The notes below the pieces were generated by a model. It was not told the origin of the DNA and ran no database searches. It saw nothing but the letters and a program-made list of their open reading frames with translations. Below are positions 10,228 through 18,334 of a stretch of DNA of 64,000 nucleotides, one piece after another (within the stretch, counting starts at the first letter, position 1; every line of letters starts with the position of its first letter). The position numbers and the translations under genes were made by a program. Source of the DNA: Arthrobacter sp. Leaf337 (lineage in GTDB: Bacteria > Actinomycetota > Actinomycetes > Actinomycetales > Micrococcaceae); assembly GCF_001423745.1 (NCBI RefSeq), contig NZ_LMPC01000009.1, forward strand, positions 31,737 through 95,736, given 5' to 3'.

Positions 10228-10233
10228 AGTCAA
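10206..10233 (-). promoter_or_regulatory. Predicted dcw operon promoter
   Basis: Minus-strand -35 TTGACT (10233-10228), a 16-base spacer, and -10 TAAAGT (10211-10206). The inferred start site is near 10199, giving a leader of about 62 bases to the mraZ ATG. It drives mraZ and probably the whole mur/fts operon. Confidence 0.65.
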
Positions 10234-10410
10234 CGCGACACGGAAGATTCGTCCCGGGTTTGGACAAATCCAATCCCGCAAATCCGGGGTTTCGGGCGGG
10301 TGGTGGAAAGTGGAGGGATAACGGCGGCTAAAGGGCCGCGAGGGACCGCACGACGGCGGAAGGTGCGGACGGGACGGCATCGCGCCCACGATTGCAGGCC
10401 GTTAAATGCA

Positions 10411-10434
10411 AAAGACCCACCGGGGCGGGTCTTT
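10411..10434 (-). terminator. Terminator downstream of the DUF3040 gene
   Basis: Eight-base perfect arms AAAGACCC/GGGTCTTT around an 8-base loop; read on the minus strand the stem is followed by TTTTGCATTT. It lies about 80 bases after the DUF3040 stop. Confidence 0.7.
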
Positions 10435-10512
10435 CTGCAGGTCTGCCAGGGGCAGGTGGTGCGAAGTGGAGCGTTAGCTTACGCTGTCGCGGTCGAGGTC
10501 GCGGTCGAGCTA

Positions 10513-10884
10513 CTACTGCTCGCCCCGGCGTCGTTCGTCCCAGCGTTCTTCAAGGCCGCTCATGAACGAACTGCGCCCCTTGCCGGCTTTCTTGCCACCG
10601 GTCGATTTCGCTTTGCCGGCGGCGGAACTGCGCATCGTTGCGAAATAGACTCCGGCTCCCATCACGATAAATCCGAGGACACCAACAAAAATGCTCTGAA
10701 GTGATACGCCCACCAGCAGGAGGAGGACGCCGGCCAGTGTGGCCAGCACGCCGATCACGATGTGGCGCGTGGACCAGTTACGGCCCGGATCCGATCCCAT
10801 TGAATTGGCAAACTTCGGATCGTCCTCGTGCAGCTGCTTCTCCAGCTGCTCGAGCAACTTCTGTTCGTGCTCCGAGAGCGGCAT
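10513..10884 (-). CDS. DUF3040 small membrane protein
   Basis: A 123-residue protein with the DUF3040 N-terminal signature MPLSEHEQKLLEQLEKQL and FANSM, then two adjacent membrane segments (about residues 40-85), and a basic C-terminal tail rich in Lys/Gly/Arg. The ATG at 10884 follows AAGGAGG by five bases; a GTG one codon earlier is less well spaced. An orthologue (Rv2169c) sits near mraZ in mycobacteria, so the linkage to the dcw cluster is conserved. Function is unknown. Confidence 0.85.
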   Translation of the reverse strand: MPLSEHEQKLLEQLEKQLHEDDPKFANSMGSDPGRNWSTRHIVIGVLATLAGVLLLLVGVSLQSIFVGVLGFIVMGAGVYFATMRSSAAGKAKSTGGKKAGKGRSSFMSGLEERWDERRRGEQ

Positions 10885-11050
10885 CACGACCTCCTTAAGT
10901 CGGCCAACGTCGGGACCTGCTCTGGCCCCCGTGTTGTCAATCCACTAACGTCCGGCGTGCGCAGGAGGTTCCCGGCCACCGTACAACGAAAGGCCGGGTT
11001 CCACGCATTCGGACGGCGGACCGATTCAGCAGGCTGTTCAGGGCTTACTT

Positions 11051-11091
11051 CTTAGGTATGTCCAGACGTTCGAAATCTATGTATATCTAAG
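11051..11091. repeat. AT-rich imperfect inverted repeat upstream of the DUF3040 gene
   Basis: CTTAGGTAT (11051-11059) and ATATCTAAG (11083-11091) form a 9-bp stem with one G-T pair across 23 bases. It lies in a markedly AT-rich stretch between the dinB stop and the DUF3040 start. It could be a promoter-region operator for the DUF3040 gene or a weak dinB terminator. Confidence 0.35.
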
Positions 11092-11143
11092 GATAGTTTG
11101 TTGCGCCCTGTTCTGAAAGACACTCCCAGCGCGGCGGGACGGG

Positions 11144-12370
11144 TCACCCTCCGGGCGTGTGCGGGTCCATCAGGCGGGCCGGAAGCACGGATTTCGAGCC
11201 GAACTTAGCCGCCACCTTGTCCAGGGCCTGTTCCGCAGCCCGCCAGTTGTCGTCGCGGCGGTCAAAGCTCAGCTGCAGCGAAGTCTGGGCAGCATCTTCA
11301 AGCTGCTCAGCCCTGACACCGACGAGGCGTACCGTCATGGCCCGCGGACCGAGCGATTCGAGGAGCTGAACGGCCACGGCGTAGATCAGCTGTGCACTGT
11401 CTACCGGAGCGTGCACCGTCCGGCTGCGCGTGATGGTGGAGAAATCGGTGTAGCGGAGCTTGAGGGAGATGGTCCTCGCCACCATCCCCGTGCTTCGGAG
11501 CCGCTCGGCGGTCCGGTGCGACAGGCGCAGCAATTCACGGTGCAGGAGAGCGTCGTCGGCTGTATCCACGGCGAACGTTTCCTCGGCGCCGATGCTCTTC
11601 TCGAGTCGGACCGGAGTTACGGGACGGGGATCAATCCCCCACGACAGCCGGTAGACGTGCTCCCCTGACACCCCAAGCAGCTTCTTTAGTGCTGACGGCG
11701 GCGTTGCGGCGACATCGGCCACGGTCCGGATTCCCATGCGGGCCAGCACCTCGCCCGTCTTCGCCCCGACGCCCCACAGTGCGTTGACCGGAAGGCTGTG
11801 CAGGTAGGCAACCGTTTCATCCGGCCCGATCAGCAGGAGCCCGTCCGGCTTACAGCGGGTAGAGGCTATCTTGGCCACAAATTTGCTGGCCGCAATGCCG
11901 ACGGACGCCGTGATGCCGAGTTCCTCGTGCACGCGCCGACGGATGATCCCGCCGATCTCGCGCGGACTACCCAGCCTCCGGATTGCTCCGCCGACGTCAA
12001 GGAAGGCCTCGTCGACGCTCAGCGGCTCCACCAACTCCGTGATCGAGCCGAAGATGGCCATGAGCTGGGCGGACACCTCGTAGTAGAGCTTGTGCCGTGG
12101 CTCGATAATGACTGCCGAGGGGCACATGCGCGCCGCCATTGCCATGGGCATCGCGGACTTGACCCCGAATTTCCGGGCCTCATAGGACGCTGACAGCACC
12201 ACCGAACGCTCCGCCGGGTAACCCACTATCACGGGTTTGCCGCGAAGTTCCGGCCGGGTCCGGAGCTCAACGGAGACGAAAAAAGCGTCCATGTCCACAT
12301 GCATGATGCTGCTTCGCCGGAGCTCCCGGAGGGTCGCTTCGAGCTGCTGTTTATCCTGTTCCGACCCCAC
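11144..12370 (-). CDS. dinB: DNA polymerase IV (Y-family)
   Basis: Translesion polymerase. The first catalytic acidic motif is MHVDMDAFFVSVELR and the second PLSVDEAFLDVGG. Palm, fingers and thumb are followed by a little-finger domain. A QLSF segment (SLQLSFDRR) near residue 365 resembles a beta-clamp-binding peptide. 408 residues, normal for the family. Start GTG at 12370 is only 7 bases from a -10-like TAGGAT, so the mRNA may be leaderless. It is divergent from the lipoprotein gene; no LexA box was seen at its promoter. Confidence 0.94.
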   Translation of the reverse strand: MGSEQDKQQLEATLRELRRSSIMHVDMDAFFVSVELRTRPELRGKPVIVGYPAERSVVLSASYEARKFGVKSAMPMAMAARMCPSAVIIEPRHKLYYEVSAQLMAIFGSITELVEPLSVDEAFLDVGGAIRRLGSPREIGGIIRRRVHEELGITASVGIAASKFVAKIASTRCKPDGLLLIGPDETVAYLHSLPVNALWGVGAKTGEVLARMGIRTVADVAATPPSALKKLLGVSGEHVYRLSWGIDPRPVTPVRLEKSIGAEETFAVDTADDALLHRELLRLSHRTAERLRSTGMVARTISLKLRYTDFSTITRSRTVHAPVDSAQLIYAVAVQLLESLGPRAMTVRLVGVRAEQLEDAAQTSLQLSFDRRDDNWRAAEQALDKVAAKFGSKSVLPARLMDPHTPGG

Positions 12371-12377
12371 GTCTTCA

Positions 12378-12383
12378 ATCCTA
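12378..12383 (-). promoter_or_regulatory. -10 element for a probable leaderless dinB mRNA
   Basis: Minus-strand TAGGAT lies 7 bases before the dinB GTG. There is no Shine-Dalgarno sequence between them, which suggests transcription starts at or next to the start codon. Confidence 0.5.
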
Positions 12384-12444
12384 TGCCGTGGTACTGACTA
12401 AACTGGAGGCTGCATCCGGCGTCAACACCAGGAGGAATGTCCCT

Positions 12445-12975
12445 GTGAAGGTAATTGGAAAGCTCAAGCCTGCGGGCTGCGCCGTGATTGTGGCCGGCGT
12501 GGTGCTGGCCCTGGCGGCGTGCACCCCGGCCAATCCCGGCGCTACGGCCACCGGGACTGCCAGCGCTTCAGCTTCCGTCACCGGACAGGCATCCACCACG
12601 GCCCCCGCGAGTCCCACAGCCTCGCCCGGAACCACCGCCGCCGTCGGCGCGCTGGTGGCCGGCTTCCCCGAGAAACTGCTGCCCGTGATGCCGGGGGCAA
12701 AGGTCGTGTCCAGCAGCTTCGACAAGACGACCACTCCGGCAACAGCGGCTTTGGTGGGAAACATCACCTCGCCGGCTGCCGCCGTCGTGGCTTTCTACAC
12801 CAAAGAGCTGGAGGCCCAGGGCTTCAAAGCAGTGCCCGGCGAGAACGTGGGCGCGGTCGCGTCCAAGGATTTCCTCCGCGGTGACAACGAAACCGTGAAC
12901 ATCGCCGTGGTGGAAACCGGCGGGATCTCCACGTTCACCATCGGCGCCAACGTCGCAGCCGAGTCCGCGAAGTGA
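12445..12975 (+). CDS. Putative lipoprotein of unknown function
   Basis: The GTG at 12445 has a strong AGGAGG nine bases upstream; in-frame upstream starts lack a site. The 176-residue product begins with a lipoprotein signal (VKVIGKLKPAGCAVIVAGVV, then LALAAC), with Cys near residue 23. A Thr/Ala/Ser-rich linker leads to a roughly 100-residue domain containing FPEKLLPVMPGAKVVSSSF and VVAFYTKELEAQGF. I do not recognise the domain. A -10-like TAAACT lies at 12399-12404. The stop overlaps the next gene's GTG (GTGA), so it is coupled to the polyprenyl synthase; a role at the membrane in the same pathway is inference. Confidence 0.85.
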   Translation: MKVIGKLKPAGCAVIVAGVVLALAACTPANPGATATGTASASASVTGQASTTAPASPTASPGTTAAVGALVAGFPEKLLPVMPGAKVVSSSFDKTTTPATAALVGNITSPAAAVVAFYTKELEAQGFKAVPGENVGAVASKDFLRGDNETVNIAVVETGGISTFTIGANVAAESAK

Positions 12976-14066
12976 CGGTCGCGGAGCAGCTGCGCCTGGA
13001 GCAGACGGCCTACGTAGCCGCTGTCGCCGGCAAGCTCAATGATTTTCTGGCGACCCGCCAGTCCGTGATGTCCGCCATTTCCCAGGACATCGACCCCCTG
13101 ATGGGGTCCATTTCCAATCTGGTCACCGGCGGCAAGCGGCTGCGTGCGCTGATGTGCTACTGGGGGTGGCGCGGAGCAGGCGGGGATGCGGCTGCCACCG
13201 AGGTGGTCACTGCCGGATCGGCACTGGAGCTCTTCCAGGCGGCGGCGCTGATTCACGATGACATCATCGACCGCTCGGATACTCGGCGCGGAGGACCCAG
13301 CGTCCACCGCCGCTTCAGCCAGCTGCATGAAGACCAGGGCTGGGCCCTGGACAGCGAGCGCTTCGGCCATGCCGCAGCCATCCTGACCGGCGACCTCTGC
13401 CTCTCGTTCAGCGAGGAAACGTTCACGGACATCGGCCAGGCGGCAGCATCGGGGAGCCAGGCCCGGCTGATCTTCAACCTGATGAGGGCCGAAGTGATGG
13501 CCGGGCAGTACCTGGACATCCTGGAAGAAGTCGCAGGTCCCATGCGCGACCGGGCCGGCGCGGTCAGCCGGGCCCAGTCAATAATCCGGTTCAAGTCGGC
13601 GAAGTATTCCACGGAGCACCCGCTCGCGCTCGGCGGCGCTCTGGCCGGCGCTTCCGATGAACTGCTCCGCGGCTACTCAGCGTTCGCGCTGCCGCTGGGC
13701 GAAGCCTTCCAGCTCCGGGACGACGTGCTGGGAGTGTTCGGCGATCCCGTGACCACAGGGAAGCCGGCGGGCGATGACCTCAGGGAGGGGAAGAGGACGG
13801 TCCTGGTTGCCTTCGCCCTCGACCAGGCGTCGCCGGAGGAATCACGCTTCCTCGACGCAAAGCTCGGAAGCCCGGACCTGTCCGACGATGATGTGGAGGA
13901 GATACGCCGCATCATCGTGGACTGCGGTGCGCTCCAGGCCACCGAAGTCCTGATTGAGGAATTCGGCCGCGCCGCCTTTAGTGAACTGGACATGCTTCCA
14001 CTGGAAGACCTGCCAAAGACGGCCCTGCGGAAACTCGCCGAGGCAACCGTCAGCCGCGCCTCCTGA
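12972..14066 (+). CDS. Polyprenyl diphosphate synthase (IdsA2-like)
   Basis: Trans-isoprenyl diphosphate synthase that condenses isopentenyl diphosphate onto allylic diphosphates. The first Asp-rich motif is in HDDIIDRSDTRRGGPSVHR, and the second is LRDDVLGVFGDPVTTGKPAG, with GGKRLRALMCYW near the N-terminus. 364 residues. Chain length cannot be read reliably; geranylgeranyl or longer is likely. In M. tuberculosis idsA2 (Rv2173) occupies the same position before Rv2175c and pknL. Start GTG overlaps the lipoprotein stop by four bases. Confidence 0.9.
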   Translation: MTVAEQLRLEQTAYVAAVAGKLNDFLATRQSVMSAISQDIDPLMGSISNLVTGGKRLRALMCYWGWRGAGGDAAATEVVTAGSALELFQAAALIHDDIIDRSDTRRGGPSVHRRFSQLHEDQGWALDSERFGHAAAILTGDLCLSFSEETFTDIGQAAASGSQARLIFNLMRAEVMAGQYLDILEEVAGPMRDRAGAVSRAQSIIRFKSAKYSTEHPLALGGALAGASDELLRGYSAFALPLGEAFQLRDDVLGVFGDPVTTGKPAGDDLREGKRTVLVAFALDQASPEESRFLDAKLGSPDLSDDDVEEIRRIIVDCGALQATEVLIEEFGRAAFSELDMLPLEDLPKTALRKLAEATVSRAS

Positions 14067-14080
14067 CTTGGGGGCGCGGC

Positions 14081-14107
14081 CACCGCGCTTGGAATAACCG
14101 CGCGGTG
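14081..14107. terminator. Weak hairpin between convergent idsA-like and Rv2175c-like genes
   Basis: CACCGCGC (14081-14088) and GCGCGGTG (14100-14107) form an 8-bp stem with an 11-base loop in the 68-base convergent gap. There is no T run. A 13-bp tandem repeat (GTGCTACCGGG, 14105-14115 and 14118-14128) overlaps its right side. Confidence 0.35.
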
Positions 14108-14134
14108 CTACCGGGCAGTGCTACCGGGTGAGGA

Positions 14135-14488
14135 CTACCAGGCGAGGGACTGTGCCCTGCGGCGGATCTCGGTCTTCCGGCCTTCACGCAATGCGTCAAT
14201 AGGGCGGCCCCGCAGTGATTCATCCGGCGTGAAAAGCCACGTGATGAGTTCCTCGTCGGAATACCCTGCATCCGACAGGACCACGATGGTCCCCTTAAGG
14301 CTCTCGACCGGATGGCCGTCCTGCATAAAGCCGGCGGGCACCGACCTGATGCGACGTTCACCGACCCTCAGCGCCACCAGTGCTTTTTCGTCCAGCAAAC
14401 CGTGGACCTTAGTAATGGAAACGTTCATCATTTCTGCAACGTCGGGCAGGGGCAGCCATTCGCCTACAAGGCTTTCTACAGTACTCAC
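14135..14488 (-). CDS. Rv2175c-family winged-helix DNA-binding protein
   Basis: A 117-residue protein with an N-terminal helix-turn-helix (WLPLPDVAEMMNVSITKVH) and the conserved C-terminal half containing ELITWLFTPDESLRGRPIDAL and RRRAQSLAW, as in mycobacterial Rv2175c, a DNA-binding substrate of kinase PknL. The orthologue begins almost directly at the fold; the mycobacterial N-terminal tail carrying the phosphorylated threonine is absent, leaving only Ser2/Thr3. Start GTG at 14488 with no clear ribosome site. It lies close to a pknL-like gene, as in mycobacteria. Target DNA is unknown. Confidence 0.88.
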   Translation of the reverse strand: MSTVESLVGEWLPLPDVAEMMNVSITKVHGLLDEKALVALRVGERRIRSVPAGFMQDGHPVESLKGTIVVLSDAGYSDEELITWLFTPDESLRGRPIDALREGRKTEIRRRAQSLAW

Positions 14489-14731
14489 GGATCAAGATTG
14501 CCACGCGGTGCACTGTTGCGCCTAGTCAGCCCAATGAGGCGGGCCGATGGCGTAAATCGACACTCCGAAAAAAGGCATATAAGAGATGCCATACATTTCT
14601 TGTGCTAATCAGCAATTCGTGAGAGATTCACATAGATCACATTTGCATCAACGCTAACTTTAGTAACACTAGTACCATTCGTAACAACGGCCTGACCGAC
14701 AGCATTCGCCGCTGAGAAGAGGATCATTCCC

Positions 14732-16078
14732 ATGACGACGCCCCGATCGCCAAAGCAGCACCCCAGGCCGAGCCTGCCTATGATTGCGGCGACCACGGCC
14801 GCTCTCCCGGCCGTCGTCCTGTCCTCGCTCGCCATCGCCCAGCCGGCGGCGGCGGAATCTCGTCCGCGGGCTGTTCCTGCCACCCTGGCGGCCGCCATGC
14901 AGGCCCAGGAAGCCGCGCTCAAGTCGGGTGTCATTCCCGCGGCATCGGTCTCCACGTCCATTCCCGCCTCCCTTCGGCCCGCCCAGCCTTCCGCTCCGGC
15001 CGAGTACACCATTGCGCGTGGTGACACCATCAGCGGCATTGCCGGCCGCTTCGGCCTCGATACCAATGCCATCCTGAAGCTGAACAACCTGCAGCCCAAC
15101 ACCATCATTTACCCGGGACAGAAGATCAAACTGACCGGGTCCGCGCCGGCCCCTTCCGCCCCCGCAGCGAAGCCCGAGGCTCCTGCGCCCGCCACTTCCG
15201 GCGGCAGTGTCTACACCGTAAAGTCCGGTGACACCCTGGGAGCCATCGCCGCACGCCACGGCGTGAAGCTGTCCGAGGTGTTGAGCTGGAACGGCCTCAA
15301 CATGAATTCCATCATTTACCCGGGCCAGAAGATCAAGATCGGCGGCGGCCAGTCCTCCGCCCCGGCTCCGGCTCCCGCGGCCACGCCGGCCCCTGCTCCG
15401 GCTCCCGCCCCCAGCTCCGGCTCTTACACGGTGAAGTCCGGGGACACGTTGTCCGCCATCGCCGCAAAGCACGGCGTCAAGCTCTCAGACATCCTGTCGG
15501 CGAACAAGCTGACCATGTCCAGCGTTATCTACCCGGGCAACAAGCTGGTCATCCCCGGCGCCTCCATCCAGCCGGCTGCGAGCGTCACTCCCCTGGTGCC
15601 GAGCTCATTCCTCGGTTTTACCTACCCCGACGCCGTGGTCTCGTCCGCCAACCAGAACAAGGCCCTGCTCAACGCCTCTCCCGTTCCCACCCGGGAACAG
15701 ATGAAGTCGATCGTCGCTGATACGGCACGTCGGATGGGGGTGGATCCCTCCCTTGCCCTCGCCTTCGCCTACCAGGAGTCCGGCTTCAACCAGCGCGCGG
15801 TCTCGCCGGCCAACGCCATCGGCACGATGCAGGTCATCCCGACGTCGGGCGAATGGGCCTCCGACCTTGTGGGCCGCAAGCTGAACCTGCTCGATCCCTA
15901 TGACAACGCAACGGCAGGCGTAGCCATAATCCGCCAGCTGATCCGCACGAGCAAGGACCTGGACCACGCCATCGCCGGCTACTACCAGGGCCAGTACTCC
16001 GTCAGCAAGAACGGCATGTTCGACGACACCAAGGCCTACGTTGCAGCGATCAAGGCGCACCAGAAGAACTTCAGCTAG
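14732..16078 (+). CDS. Secreted LysM and lytic transglycosylase (SLT) wall protein
   Basis: A 448-residue exported protein. A signal peptide (about 1-41, ending QPAAAE) precedes three LysM repeats near residues 90-133, 158-203 and 230-276 (YTIARGDTISGIAGRFG, YTVKSGDTLGAIAARHG, YTVKSGDTLSAIAAKHG) joined by Ala/Pro linkers. A C-terminal transglycosylase SLT domain follows, with YQESGFNQRAVSP holding the expected catalytic Glu and GTMQVIPTSGEWA. LysM binds glycan chains and SLT cleaves them. It sits between the Rv2175c-like gene and the PASTA kinase, where mycobacteria have mptA instead. The upstream 243 bases are AT-richer than average and hold no gene I can support. Confidence 0.93.
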   Translation: MTTPRSPKQHPRPSLPMIAATTAALPAVVLSSLAIAQPAAAESRPRAVPATLAAAMQAQEAALKSGVIPAASVSTSIPASLRPAQPSAPAEYTIARGDTISGIAGRFGLDTNAILKLNNLQPNTIIYPGQKIKLTGSAPAPSAPAAKPEAPAPATSGGSVYTVKSGDTLGAIAARHGVKLSEVLSWNGLNMNSIIYPGQKIKIGGGQSSAPAPAPAATPAPAPAPAPSSGSYTVKSGDTLSAIAAKHGVKLSDILSANKLTMSSVIYPGNKLVIPGASIQPAASVTPLVPSSFLGFTYPDAVVSSANQNKALLNASPVPTREQMKSIVADTARRMGVDPSLALAFAYQESGFNQRAVSPANAIGTMQVIPTSGEWASDLVGRKLNLLDPYDNATAGVAIIRQLIRTSKDLDHAIAGYYQGQYSVSKNGMFDDTKAYVAAIKAHQKNFS

Positions 16079-16169
16079 AACCATAACGGCACCGCAAAGG
16101 CAAGTGCCGCGAGGGTAACGATACGGGTCCGGATTGCATGTCGATTCGGGCCCGTTTCCGTGTAGCACT

Positions 16170-16175
16170 TAGGAT
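16170..16175 (+). promoter_or_regulatory. -10 element for a probable leaderless kinase mRNA
   Basis: TAGGAT ends exactly six bases before the kinase GTG at 16182, with no Shine-Dalgarno sequence. This matches the spacing expected of a leaderless actinobacterial transcript. Confidence 0.55.
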
Positions 16176-16181
16176 CGTAGG

Positions 16182-18317
16182 GTGCAGGAAAAAGTGTCGG
16201 ACTCCCTCGTTGGAACCCTGGTGGATAACCGTTACCGGGTTCAGTCCAGGGTGGCGCGCGGCGGAATGTCCACCGTCTACCTGGCCACGGACCAGCGTCT
16301 GGAACGCGACGTCGCACTCAAGGTCCTCCATCCGCACCTCGTCAATGACGGAAACTTCCTGGACAGGCTGGGCCGGGAGGCAAAAGCCGCGGCCAAGCTG
16401 TCCCACGCCCATGTGGTGGGCGTCCTGGACCAGGGCAGCGACGGCCACACGGCCTACCTGGTCATGGAGTACATCAAGGGCCACACTCTCCGGGACGTCA
16501 TCAAGGAGAAGGGTGCATTGTCTCCGCGGCTAGCCCTGGCGTTGATCGACCCCGTAGTGGAAGGCCTGGGAGCGGCGCACGCCGCAGGGCTGATCCACCG
16601 GGACATCAAGCCCGAAAACGTCCTGATCGCCGACGACGGCCGAATCAAGGTAGGCGACTTCGGACTGGCCCGGGCCGTCACCACGTCAACGAGCACCGGC
16701 GCGCTGATCGGCACTGTGGCCTACCTGTCCCCGGAGCTCGTGCTCGGCAGGCAGGCGGACGCCCGCAGCGACATCTACTCGGTGGGCATCATGCTGTACG
16801 AAATGATCACCGGCAAGCAGCCGTTCGACGGCGAAGTCCCCATCCAGGTGGCCTATCAGCACGTGAACTCCTCCGTCCAGGCCCCCTCGGCTGCCGTGCC
16901 GGGGCTGGCTGCCGAAGTGGACGAGCTGGTGCAGTGGTGCACGGCACGCGACCCTGAACAGCGTCCGGTGGACGGCAATGCGCTGCTGTCGGAGCTCAGG
17001 CACATCCGGACCAACCTGACCGACGCGGAACTGGATCTTCAGCCGCCGGCGGCGATCGCCGCCGTCGCCCATTCTCCGGCCGGGCTGCGCCCGCCCGCCT
17101 ACCCGCCCTCCGGTCGACCCGCCGCGGTCCGGCCCCCGGAGCGCCAGGACCATACGGAGGTCCTGTCCGCCGGGCAGCATCCAACGGAAATCATCACCCG
17201 CCAAAGCAATCCCACCACGGTACTGTCGGCTTCGGCCGGGCGCACGGGCCAGTTCGGCGCCCTGGCGGCCCCGCCGGACGCGGAATCCGACTTCGGGGAG
17301 GCAGGCGGGGACGGACCGGACGACACCGCTCCCCTGAGTAAGCGGGCGCAGCGCAAGCAGGACCGCGATGCCGCCAAGGCACAGTCGAAGGCAGCGTCAA
17401 CTCCGGTCCGGTCCCTTCGCGAAGGTAACCCGCGGCGTCGCGGCGTCCTCTGGATCATCATCCTGGTCATCGCTGCATTGCTCGCAACGGGCGCCGGCTG
17501 GTTCTTCGGCATGGGACCCGGCTCCCCCGGAACCATTCCGCGGGTATCGAACAAGACCGTGGCCGAGGCCCAGCAGCTGCTTGGCACTGCTGGATTCCAG
17601 TCCACCACGAAGGATGTCTTCGACGACGATATTCGGGCCGGGCTCGTCGTCGGCACCGAACCTGAGGCAGGGCGGGAAATCCGCAAGTTCCAGTTGGTGT
17701 CGCTTTTCGTGTCCAAGGGCCCGCAACTCTTTCCGCTGCCCGGAATGAGCGGCAAGTCATTGCATGAAGCTAAGACCCAACTCAACGGGGCCGAGATGGC
17801 CTTGGGCACTGTCACGGAGACCTACAGCGAAACCGAGCCGGCCGGAACCGTCCTCGCCCAGGATCCGGCGGCGGGAACCCCCGCCCGACGCGGCACGCCC
17901 GTCAGCCTCACTGTCTCGAAGGGGCCGGAGCCCATTCCCGTTCCGGACGTGCGCGGGCAGGAACAGGGCGCAGCGGTCAAGGCGCTCGAAGCCGCGGGGC
18001 TCAAGGCCGCAATCTCCCCCGGAACAGTCAACGACAAGAAGGTCCCCAAGGGCGCCGTCGTGGCCCAGGACCCGTCCTCCGGCACCCTGACCCGTGGCGA
18101 CACGGTCACCCTTACGGTGTCCAAGGGACCCAAACTCGTGGATGTGCCGAGCTACATCGGCAAGCAAGCCAATGATGCCCGCAAGGCGCTGGAAAAGCTC
18201 GGCTTCGAGGTCCGGGTAAACAACATCCTGGGCGGCTTCTTTGGAACGGTACGCGACCAGGATCCGGTGGACACGCAGGTGCCCGAAGGTTCTCTCGTCA
18301 CCCTCACCGTCGTCTGA
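16182..18317 (+). CDS. pknL: PknL-type Ser/Thr protein kinase with four PASTA repeats
   Basis: A 711-residue transmembrane kinase. The kinase domain (about 15-280) shows a glycine loop VARGGMSTVYLA, catalytic Lys in ALKVL, HRDIKPENVLI, DFGLA, and a Thr-rich activation loop TTSTSTGALIGTVAYLSPE. A Pro/Thr-rich juxtamembrane linker leads to a membrane helix (VLWIIILVIAALLATGAGW, near 420-440). Four extracellular PASTA repeats follow, with SKGP joints. PASTA domains bind muropeptides and lipid II. M. tuberculosis PknL lacks PASTA repeats; corynebacterial PknL has them. Neighbours (Rv2175c-like, aroG, polyprenyl synthase) support the PknL assignment over PknB. A GTG four codons later with AGGA upstream is an alternative start. 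Confidence 0.92.
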   Translation: MQEKVSDSLVGTLVDNRYRVQSRVARGGMSTVYLATDQRLERDVALKVLHPHLVNDGNFLDRLGREAKAAAKLSHAHVVGVLDQGSDGHTAYLVMEYIKGHTLRDVIKEKGALSPRLALALIDPVVEGLGAAHAAGLIHRDIKPENVLIADDGRIKVGDFGLARAVTTSTSTGALIGTVAYLSPELVLGRQADARSDIYSVGIMLYEMITGKQPFDGEVPIQVAYQHVNSSVQAPSAAVPGLAAEVDELVQWCTARDPEQRPVDGNALLSELRHIRTNLTDAELDLQPPAAIAAVAHSPAGLRPPAYPPSGRPAAVRPPERQDHTEVLSAGQHPTEIITRQSNPTTVLSASAGRTGQFGALAAPPDAESDFGEAGGDGPDDTAPLSKRAQRKQDRDAAKAQSKAASTPVRSLREGNPRRRGVLWIIILVIAALLATGAGWFFGMGPGSPGTIPRVSNKTVAEAQQLLGTAGFQSTTKDVFDDDIRAGLVVGTEPEAGREIRKFQLVSLFVSKGPQLFPLPGMSGKSLHEAKTQLNGAEMALGTVTETYSETEPAGTVLAQDPAAGTPARRGTPVSLTVSKGPEPIPVPDVRGQEQGAAVKALEAAGLKAAISPGTVNDKKVPKGAVVAQDPSSGTLTRGDTVTLTVSKGPKLVDVPSYIGKQANDARKALEKLGFEVRVNNILGGFFGTVRDQDPVDTQVPEGSLVTLTVV

Positions 18318-18334
18318 CCGGAACCCTAAGCAAA

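Larger units (their letters stand above)
10138..10512. other. Intergenic region between the DUF3040 gene and mraZ
   Basis: A 375-base gap. From the mraZ side it contains a roughly 60-base leader, the mraZ promoter with three GTGGAG repeats, then about 175 bases with no recognisable gene, then the DUF3040 terminator. One GTGGAA/GTGGAG pair occurs on the plus strand near 10303-10315 but at a 7-base step, so I do not count it as an MraZ box. Confidence 0.6.

Noticed and set aside
10303..10315. Additional MraZ boxes on the plus strand
   Set aside because: GTGGAA and GTGGAG are 7 bases apart instead of 10 and are not next to a promoter.
11065..11085. LexA (SOS) box near dinB
   Set aside because: Only one half-site (GTTCGA) is present; the other half does not match, and it lies at the 3' end of dinB rather than its promoter.
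14489..14731. CRP-like site or c-di-AMP riboswitch before the LysM/SLT gene
   Set aside because: CGTGA-GAGAT-TCACA has a 5-base spacer where CRP sites need 6, and I could not find the conserved blocks of the ydaO c-di-AMP riboswitch.
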